Source of the DNA: MGBC163016 sp964462135
Lineage (GTDB): Bacteria > Actinomycetota > Coriobacteriia > Coriobacteriales > Eggerthellaceae
Reading direction: 5' to 3'
DNA: 64,000 nt
NCBI GenBank assembly: GCA_964462135.1
Contig: CAYWWK010000009.1
Location: 1-64,000 of the forward strand
Part shown: positions 57,989-64,000 of the stretch, in pieces
Layout: the number at the start of each line of letters is the position of its first letter
Numbering within the stretch: position 1 is the stretch's first letter
Program-made: the position numbers and the translations under genes
The notes under the pieces: generated by a model
The model's input: the letters and a program-made list of their open reading frames with translations, nothing else
What the model was told of the DNA's origin: nothing
The model's database searches: none

Positions 57989-58018
57989 TGGTATTCCTTT
58001 CTCATGGTCCTTCGGTCG

Positions 58019-60574
58019 CTACGCCAAGACTTCGTCTGTTTTCAGATCCATGCGAATACCGTCTTTGGTGGTGATGATGTTGTACAGAGGGTCATACTCA
58101 GCACCATCAGCCATGAGATCGTGGTACTTCTTGATCTCATCCTCTCGCGGAGACTCGACTTTCTCGTACCATGCGAAATTGCCGTGCTTCGCGATGGCCT
58201 CGTAGGGCATCTCATCTCCCTCTTTGACGGGGTAGATCTTGCAGATCATGCCCTTGATGGGAGAACCAACCCCACCTTGACCGGTGACAAAGGCCTTGGT
58301 GCAGTTGTTGGGATTCGACTCGAACGTGCCGAAGAGGAACGGAGCCGCCCCTTCAGTCTCAGGGAACCACCAGCCGTGCTCAGCGTGGATGGTCTTCTCG
58401 TTCACTACCGGCGTCACCTTCGCCTGTTGCTTGAAGCGACCATGATCGTTCTCTATCCAGATCCACTGCCCGTCCTCGATGCCGTACTTCTCCGCCGTCT
58501 TCGGGTTCACGAGGACACGTGGCTGAGGATGGAGCTCACGCATGGTGGGCAGTTGACGGTGCTCTGAATGGAAGAATTCAAAGGAACGTCCGCCGCATGT
58601 GAGGATCAACGGATACTCATTCATCAGCTCAGGCGTGGAGAGAGGGCTCTCAGGTGGCTCGGTGTGGAACGGTGTGGTGTTCAATCCCCAATACTGGAAG
58701 AGTGCCGGTGCCAGCTCCAAACGCCCCGAAGGGGTACCATAGCCAACTGAGCCATCAGCGCGGAACATGCCCTTGGCTGCCTTGTTATAGGTGCCATTGA
58801 ATTCATCATAGGCATGACCCAGCATGGACGGGTCCTTGACCAGCTCCTCCCAAGTGGGCTTGAAGAGCGTCTTGCCGGAATTCTTCGCGCCACCTTGATC
58901 AGTTGCTTCGGTGGTCGCAGAGAACGAACCGGTGCCATCATGCAGATACCAATTCAGCCAATCAATGTCAGTATCCCACTGATCGAATACCTCAGGATTC
59001 AAGCGCTTGCCCATCTCGAGAATGATCTGCTCGTCGGATTTCGCCTCATAGAAATCGCAGACCTTCACCATGGCGCGCGCAGGTGTCCACCACGTACGCG
59101 CAGAATTGCGTTCGGCTGACATGGCCACCGGCAGAAGGATGTCAGCGAGAGCTGCTGAGGTGGGGGTGATGTAGGGATCGGCATTCACGATGAACGGGAT
59201 GCGCTTCATGGCCTCCATCGTACGCGCCACATCCTGAGACGGGCATGACAGCGTATTGGAGGATTGGATCCACATCATCTTGATGGGATAGGGGAAGTCG
59301 GTCTCGATCGCCTGAAGCAGGCCATCGGAGGACGCGTGTGCAACGAAGTCACCGCCTTCGATGCCGAGGGCGAAGCGATTGTTGAGCTTCTTCGCACGCC
59401 ACTCAGGAGGCGTGAGATCCTCGCCCGAAGCGTATCCCGCATTGCATTCGAACGCATTGTGCACGAGGATGTTGCCACCGGGCACATCGACATTGCCGCA
59501 GAGCGCCATCAGATCGCATCCAGCAAGCGTGAGAGCCATGGCGGAAAGCTGCTGGTCGAAGGCAAGGCCCCACTGGATGGCGCCAGGTTTGGCGGAGGCG
59601 TACAGACGCGCTGATGCACGGATGTCATCGGCGTCCAAGTCGCAGATCTCGGCGGCCCATTCCGGAGTCATGTCCTTCACGGATTCCGCCAGCTCGTCGA
59701 ATCCCGCGCACCACAGGTCGACGAACTCAGCATCGTAGAGCTTCTCGGAGATGATGACGTTGATCCACGCGCATGCGAGCGCCGCGTCAGTGCCGGGGCG
59801 GATCTGCAGCCAGTATTCGGCGCGGGCCCCCCACCACGTCAGACGAGGGTCGATGGAGATGATCTTCGAACCCATCTGCACGCATTGCACGAGCCAGTGA
59901 CCGATGTAGCCGTCAGCATTCGATGCCAAAGGCTCATTGCCCCACACTACGATCACCTCAGGTGGCACCCATTCAGGGTTGTTGTAGCGATCTGGATGCG
60001 TCTCGGAGGCATCCACGATGGGAAAGTCGCCGAAAGGTGCGATGGAGCCGCAGATACGCGGCATATAGCATGAGAAGCCCGTGAAGCCGAACGTGGAGAT
60101 GTTCGGTGTCTTGAGGGCAGCCTGCCCGAAGAAGGGAACCTGCCAGTTGATGTTGCGCCCGGTGCCGTGAACGCAGATGATGGCATTGCCCCCATCTGTT
60201 TCCCAGATCTCCTTCACCTTGGCTTCGATGGTGTCATATGCCTCGTCCCAGGTGATGCGCTCCCATTTGTTCTCGCCGCGCTCGCCTGCGCGCTTCATGG
60301 GGTACTTCAGACGATCCGGATGATTGACGGATTCGTCCATCGTGAGGCATTTGATGCAGAGCTTGCCATTCGTGCAAGGATCAAGCGGATCGCCCTCCAC
60401 TCGCTCAAGCTTGCCGTCTTTCACGTACAGAAGGATGCCGCACGAAGTGTGACACCCCGGAGGGGAGTAATGGTACGTACGGGTTACCGTATACCCGTCC
60501 TCCTCCCATTGCCACTCCCCTTCATGGTATGCCTTTCGGTCGATACCATTGAGGAACTCCTGATAATCTGCCAT
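58019..60574 (-). CDS. Cytoplasmic bis-MGD molybdopterin oxidoreductase, acetylene hydratase/catechol dehydroxylase-like (module 2)
   Basis: 851 residues, no Tat signal. Fe-S residues: PPGCHTSC (Cys41, Cys45) and KLCIKC (Cys73, Cys76). Candidate Mo/W-ligand Cys169 in GFSCYMPR; MGD blocks VVWGNEPLASNADG, SIDPRLTWWGARAE and the C-terminal EHRQLPTMREL...WIWIENDHGRFKQQ. The PLDPCTNGKLC, KYPMKRAGERG and ITPTSAALADILLPV segments closely follow acetylene hydratase and the gut catechol dehydroxylases. Only moderately related to the module 1 protein, so likely a different substrate. Preceded by a 198-base gap with a palindrome and followed by the ferredoxin subunit gene. Substrate not determined. Confidence 0.87.
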   Translation of the reverse strand: MADYQEFLNGIDRKAYHEGEWQWEEDGYTVTRTYHYSPPGCHTSCGILLYVKDGKLERVEGDPLDPCTNGKLCIKCLTMDESVNHPDRLKYPMKRAGERGENKWERITWDEAYDTIEAKVKEIWETDGGNAIICVHGTGRNINWQVPFFGQAALKTPNISTFGFTGFSCYMPRICGSIAPFGDFPIVDASETHPDRYNNPEWVPPEVIVVWGNEPLASNADGYIGHWLVQCVQMGSKIISIDPRLTWWGARAEYWLQIRPGTDAALACAWINVIISEKLYDAEFVDLWCAGFDELAESVKDMTPEWAAEICDLDADDIRASARLYASAKPGAIQWGLAFDQQLSAMALTLAGCDLMALCGNVDVPGGNILVHNAFECNAGYASGEDLTPPEWRAKKLNNRFALGIEGGDFVAHASSDGLLQAIETDFPYPIKMMWIQSSNTLSCPSQDVARTMEAMKRIPFIVNADPYITPTSAALADILLPVAMSAERNSARTWWTPARAMVKVCDFYEAKSDEQIILEMGKRLNPEVFDQWDTDIDWLNWYLHDGTGSFSATTEATDQGGAKNSGKTLFKPTWEELVKDPSMLGHAYDEFNGTYNKAAKGMFRADGSVGYGTPSGRLELAPALFQYWGLNTTPFHTEPPESPLSTPELMNEYPLILTCGGRSFEFFHSEHRQLPTMRELHPQPRVLVNPKTAEKYGIEDGQWIWIENDHGRFKQQAKVTPVVNEKTIHAEHGWWFPETEGAAPFLFGTFESNPNNCTKAFVTGQGGVGSPIKGMICKIYPVKEGDEMPYEAIAKHGNFAWYEKVESPREDEIKKYHDLMADGAEYDPLYNIITTKDGIRMDLKTDEVLA

Positions 60575-60698
60575 GTCTCCTCCTTCTCTTTTCCCATCTT
60601 GTATGGGGAGCGCATCTTTCGTAGGCGCTCCCTTGAAGCCTAGAGCGCCTCCCGCGCGACCAACAATCCCCGATGAGGCTGGTATCGTGCACGCGGAA

Positions 60699-60745
60699 GG
60701 ATTAAATCTGTAATCTGAAGCACTAATCCCTGTGGTCCTAGGACC
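60699..60745. promoter_or_regulatory. Two palindromes between the MFS and molybdopterin enzyme genes
   Basis: GGATTA (60699-60704) / TAATCC (60724-60729) with a 19-base spacer, and a perfect 12-bp palindrome GGTCCTAGGACC (60734-60745). They lie about 125-170 bases upstream of the module 2 gene and may be an operator plus a terminator for the MFS gene. Confidence 0.4.
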
Positions 60746-60772
60746 CGTCCTTTGACCTTCTGAGAAACCGGC

Positions 60773-62017
60773 CTACTCCCATTGCGCGCGTATCTTCTTC
60801 TTCTGCGTGAGCGCTACGGCCACGAGGCACGCGCAGATGATGAGGATGACGATACCGCCGAAGAACGATCCGACGTAGCTGCCAGTCACGTCATAGCAGG
60901 CTCCTACCGCAGCTGCACCGAAGCACCCGATGATGCCCGACATGCGGGAGTAGGAGAGTATCTGCGCGAAGTACTTCTTGCCGAAGATCTCTGAGAGCAG
61001 CGTGGGGACGGAGATGGTGATGATGACCGAGTTCATGCCGAACACAAACGCCGCTACCATGAGCGGAACCTGATCTTGCAGGAATGCGAACCCAAGAAGC
61101 GATGCCGCAGTCACGCCTAGCGTGATATATGTGGAAGCTGCCACACCGATCTTGTCAGTGACCCAGCCCATGACAAGCGTTGCAACTGTATAGCCAGCCT
61201 GTGCAAGGGCAAGGATCTCAGCTCCGAACGCCGCCGAATAGCCAAGTGACTCAGCGAATCCGGGAAGATGATTGTTGTATCCACTGAAGAGCGCCTCGAT
61301 GCCTGCATAGATGAAGATGCATACGAATGCCAAGGTGACGATGGCCTTCTTCGCAGGCATGCCATGGATGTCCTTGACCTCTTCTTCCACAGTTTCATTC
61401 GCATCCGCACCATAGGGCTTCAAGCCCATGTCCTCGGGATGCAGTCTGAAGACGAAGAGCGTCCAAGGAAGCACAAGGATGCAGATGATGACCGCGATGG
61501 CAGGATAGGCCATGCGCCAACCGATCTCACCAATGAGCCACGTACCCAGGATGGGGAAGATCACACCCCCGATGCCTGAGCCGCACATGGCGATGCCAAG
61601 CGCCGTTCCACGCTTCTTGATGAACCAATTCTCAATGAGCACCGTGGAAGCCACGACGAACACGAGTGCACCGGCGATGCCCAAGACCACTCCAGCCACA
61701 TACCATTGCCAAAGCTCTGTCATGAGGCCCATACATGCTTCGGTGGCTGCGATGATCAAGAAGCATCCGGTCAGAAAGATACGGAAATTCCATTTGGGCA
61801 AGAACTTCGCAACGAACGGATACGTGAACGTGGTCGCGATGAAGTAGAACGTCAGGTACAGAGCAAGTGCTCCACGATCGAATCCAAGATCGCTGCAAAT
61901 GGGGACGAAGAAGATACCGCCTGAATTCATGATGGCGCCAAGTGCGCCTGCCTGCAGGAAGCAGCAGCCGATCATCACGATCCAAGCGTAATGGATACCA
62001 CCCTTTTTCTCAGTCAA
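60773..62017 (-). CDS. MFS transporter, OFA-type (carrier 2)
   Basis: 414-residue carrier with 12 helices and the OFA (oxalate/formate antiporter) look: start KKGGIHYAWIVMIGCCFLQAGALGAIMNS, ENWFIKKRGTALGIAMCGSGIGGVIFPILG, and the C-terminal half with GWVTDKIGVAAST. Start placed at a TTG (62017) because GGAGG lies 8 bases upstream; a longer in-frame start at 62059 overlaps nothing and is less family-like. Could exchange the aromatic substrate for its product with the adjacent module 2 enzyme. Confidence 0.83.
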   Translation of the reverse strand: MTEKKGGIHYAWIVMIGCCFLQAGALGAIMNSGGIFFVPICSDLGFDRGALALYLTFYFIATTFTYPFVAKFLPKWNFRIFLTGCFLIIAATEACMGLMTELWQWYVAGVVLGIAGALVFVVASTVLIENWFIKKRGTALGIAMCGSGIGGVIFPILGTWLIGEIGWRMAYPAIAVIICILVLPWTLFVFRLHPEDMGLKPYGADANETVEEEVKDIHGMPAKKAIVTLAFVCIFIYAGIEALFSGYNNHLPGFAESLGYSAAFGAEILALAQAGYTVATLVMGWVTDKIGVAASTYITLGVTAASLLGFAFLQDQVPLMVAAFVFGMNSVIITISVPTLLSEIFGKKYFAQILSYSRMSGIIGCFGAAAVGACYDVTGSYVGSFFGGIVILIICACLVAVALTQKKKIRAQWE

Positions 62018-62228
62018 GAGAAACACCTCCAAAACGGGGCCTTCTGGATCGCAATCCAAAAGGCCCTCTTGTCAAGTTGTCAGACTAATTCGGCATGAAC
62101 CACATGCGACCAGGGAGATGAAGGCCTGTTTCGCGGCTGAAGCTCCCGAGGATCATCGTCTTCATCAACGTCATTGGATCGCACCTCCTTTGTTTGAATC
62201 CACGAAGAATCACCCTTGCCAAAACCGA

Positions 62229-63503
62229 CTACTCAGCCTCCCAGTGCTGCTCTTTGGTCTTCTTGGCAGTGACATAGGTGATGAGGATGAGAACCAACGT
62301 GATGGCAGCAATGACCGCGCCTATCGTGAAAGCGCCGGAATAGGAACCGGTTGAGGTATAGAACATCGCGATGACCGGGGCACCGAAAGCGCCACCCAGG
62401 CCAACGCCCATCATGGCGTAGGAGAGTACCTTGTCGAAGGGACGCTCACCAAAGTGATGACGGACGATCATGGGCACCGAGATGGTGACGAGAGCGTTGT
62501 TCATGCCGAAGAAGAAGGCGGTGACGGCCATGGTTGCCTCATTGGTAGCCACAAACGCCCAGCAAAGGAACGTGATGATGGTGATGGCGAACAGGATGAT
62601 GGTGACATTCTTGGCACCGATCCTGTCGCAGAGATAGCCACCGCAAAGGGATGCCAGGATGTAACCCGCCTGCAGAAGCGTCATCAACGTAGCTGAGAAC
62701 GTCGCCGCATCAGCTCCCAAGACCTCCATGCAGTTTGCCTGGATGTAGGAATTGAAGCCGCCGGGGAAGGAAATGCCGATGCAGGCAATGATGAGGATGA
62801 CGAAGGTGACGGAACCCACCGCATACTTCAGCGGAACGCCAGGCTTGGAACCCTCGGCTGCCAGCTCGGCGTCCATGGCAGGACCATAGGGCTCAAGCCC
62901 GCTCTTGGAGGGATCGGTGGAAAACACGGTAAGGGAGAAGATGAGGATGAGCAGCACCAGCACGGCGTTCACATAGTAGACGCCCTGCCAGCCGATAGAC
63001 TGGAACAGCTGCGTGAACACCAACGGGAAGATGGCGCCACCGATGCCGGAAAACAGATTCGCGATGCCCAGATAACGACCGGCGATCTTGCCTGAGAACC
63101 ATGAATTGATGAACAGTGGGCACGCATAGATGAAGAACTGTCCACCGAAAAGACCCATGACGACGCCGAGCGCCGAGAACTGCCACGTCCACTCAGGGGT
63201 GGCGAAGGTGAACCCGATGAGGCAGAGGGCCACCACGATGACATCAATGGACAAGAACAGCTTCGAGTTCTTCGGCAGCAGGATGCCACCCAAAAACGTT
63301 CCGACGAGAGCTGCGATACCGTACATGGAGATCCACATGACGTAGGACACCATGTCGACTCCTGCCAGCACAGGCATGAACGCGAAATAGGCCGATGATG
63401 AATTGAGCACCGTGCCCAGTCCGACTGCCTGCATGACACAGCAACCGACCAAGACGAGCATCGCTCGTGACTTCGATCGTGTTTGAATGTCTGTTGTAGA
63501 CAT
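62229..63503 (-). CDS. MFS transporter, OFA-type (carrier 3)
   Basis: 424-residue 12-helix carrier related to carrier 2: AMLVLVGCCVMQAVGLGTVLNSSSAYFAF, NSWFSGKIAGRYLGIANLFSGIGGAIFPLV, GYLCDRIGAKNVTIILF and GVGLGGAFGAPVIA. ATG 63503 with AAGGAGG 7 bases upstream. A longer in-frame extension to 63572 is not family-like. It lies 211 bases upstream of carrier 2, with no good terminator between. The two carriers are related but clearly distinct. Confidence 0.87.
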   Translation of the reverse strand: MSTTDIQTRSKSRAMLVLVGCCVMQAVGLGTVLNSSSAYFAFMPVLAGVDMVSYVMWISMYGIAALVGTFLGGILLPKNSKLFLSIDVIVVALCLIGFTFATPEWTWQFSALGVVMGLFGGQFFIYACPLFINSWFSGKIAGRYLGIANLFSGIGGAIFPLVFTQLFQSIGWQGVYYVNAVLVLLILIFSLTVFSTDPSKSGLEPYGPAMDAELAAEGSKPGVPLKYAVGSVTFVILIIACIGISFPGGFNSYIQANCMEVLGADAATFSATLMTLLQAGYILASLCGGYLCDRIGAKNVTIILFAITIITFLCWAFVATNEATMAVTAFFFGMNNALVTISVPMIVRHHFGERPFDKVLSYAMMGVGLGGAFGAPVIAMFYTSTGSYSGAFTIGAVIAAITLVLILITYVTAKKTKEQHWEAE

Positions 63504-63718
63504 TGACCTTCCTCCTTTGATGACTGTTTCTCTATTCCGCTTGCTTCTATGCCCGTCTTCTGGGAAGTGCACCTGCGAACCTCATCTCTCGTGGATGCGA
63601 AATCCAAAAGGACGGTCTAGAAAGAAGCTGAGCACTGCCCGAAGGGCAGGAACTCACAATCGATGAGGGCTGCGCGGCGCACGCCATCTGCACTTCAAAG
63701 GGGGAGGTGAGAGAACAG

Positions 63719-63751
63719 ATGGCGATGCGCCATGCTCAAGGGCTGCGCCCT
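63719..63751 (-). terminator. Two hairpins after the right-edge ferredoxin gene
   Basis: AGGGC/GCCCT (63739-63751, 3-base loop) and ATGGCG/CGCCAT (63719-63733) follow the stop codon of the partial gene on the minus strand. No long T-run. The rest of 63504-63765 is non-coding. Confidence 0.4.
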
Positions 63752-63765
63752 CCTATCGAAGAGGG

Positions 63766-64000
63766 CTACTCGGCAGTTGTGGTGAAGAGGCTCCAGCGGG
63801 TCTTGCCATCCATCTTCTGAGCAAGCTCCTCCACGTCTCCGTAGTACATGCACCAGGCCTGGCAGTGCTGGACGCACATGGGCATCTTGCCCTTGGCGGT
63901 GCGGTCCTCGCACATATCGCATGCCTTGGTGATCACCGGAAGCCAGGTCCACTCCCAATGGTTGGGAGCAGGAACCCCCTCGTATTCATAGGGTCCCACT
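63766..64000 (-). CDS. Ferredoxin-like [4Fe-4S] electron-transfer subunit (module 3, partial; N-terminus outside window)
   Basis: The last 77 codons plus the stop of a ferredoxin subunit identical in DNA, base for base, to 57641-57875; cluster 2 cysteines CDMCEDRTAKGKMPMCVQHC are present, cluster 1 lies beyond the right edge. By analogy a third molybdopterin catalytic gene should be encoded just outside. The identity stops exactly at the stop codon (flanking sequence differs), which points to recent duplication or gene conversion of the coding region. Confidence 0.9.
   Translation of the reverse strand, partial: VGPYEYEGVPAPNHWEWTWLPVITKACDMCEDRTAKGKMPMCVQHCQAWCMYYGDVEELAQKMDGKTRWSLFTTTAE

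Overview
The window looks like a chromosomal segment of a strictly anaerobic, moderately high-GC actinobacterium, most likely a member of Coriobacteriia (Eggerthellaceae-like). This is an inference from the gene repertoire: fused SecDF, QueH-type queuosine synthesis, corrinoid chemistry, OFA-type MFS carriers, and cytoplasmic bis-MGD (molybdopterin) enzymes of the acetylene hydratase/catechol dehydroxylase type. No 16S rRNA gene is present to confirm it.

Region 1 (1-16 kb, minus strand). The ATP synthase operon (I-B-E-F-H-A-G-D, atpD cut by the window edge) lies downstream of glyA and a dCMP deaminase gene and is separated from them by a rho-independent terminator. Next come rpiB, an unusual fusion of an FAD-dependent dehydrogenase with a Sua5/YrdC domain that carries an in-frame 48-bp tandem repeat, a BaiN/HI0933-type flavoprotein, an AGCS amino-acid:cation symporter and a fused double EcfA ATPase.

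Region 2 (15.6-31 kb). A minus-strand operon (HAD phosphatase - tgt - secDF - DUF1292 - ecfA) is divergent from a plus-strand queH - small ORF - queA operon; together tgt, queH and queA serve tRNA queuosine modification. Then cspA, aspS, hisS, leuCDB and tRNA-Leu(UAA).

Region 3 (31-48.5 kb). Cell-envelope and metal genes: NlpC/P60 hydrolase preceded by a phased direct-repeat array, a PG-binding protein, polyprenyl synthase, Ppx/GppA, a DivIC/FtsB-like protein, a DtxR/MntR-type regulator, an Uup-like ABC-F protein, the feo locus (two FeoA, FeoB, Cys-rich protein) with a shared palindromic operator, a CtpE-like P-type ATPase, a flippase-like membrane protein, upp, and a small operon of FKBP/SlyD, zinc ribbon and a degenerate DnaA-like ATPase.

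Region 4 (48.5-64 kb) is the accessory, catabolic part. One operon encodes a UroD-family (MtvB/MtaA-like) methyltransferase, its corrinoid protein, a large cytoplasmic molybdopterin oxidoreductase and a two-cluster ferredoxin subunit. It is divergent from a PucR-type regulator gene. Beyond it lies a second molybdopterin enzyme with its ferredoxin, a DUF169 protein and three MFS carriers. The last 235 bases of the window are a perfect copy of the second ferredoxin gene's 3' part, so a further enzyme module probably lies just outside. The simplest reading is uptake, corrinoid-dependent O-demethylation and reductive dehydroxylation (or a related Mo/W reaction) of plant or host aromatic compounds, coupled to anaerobic energy conservation. 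The substrates are not determined by the sequence.
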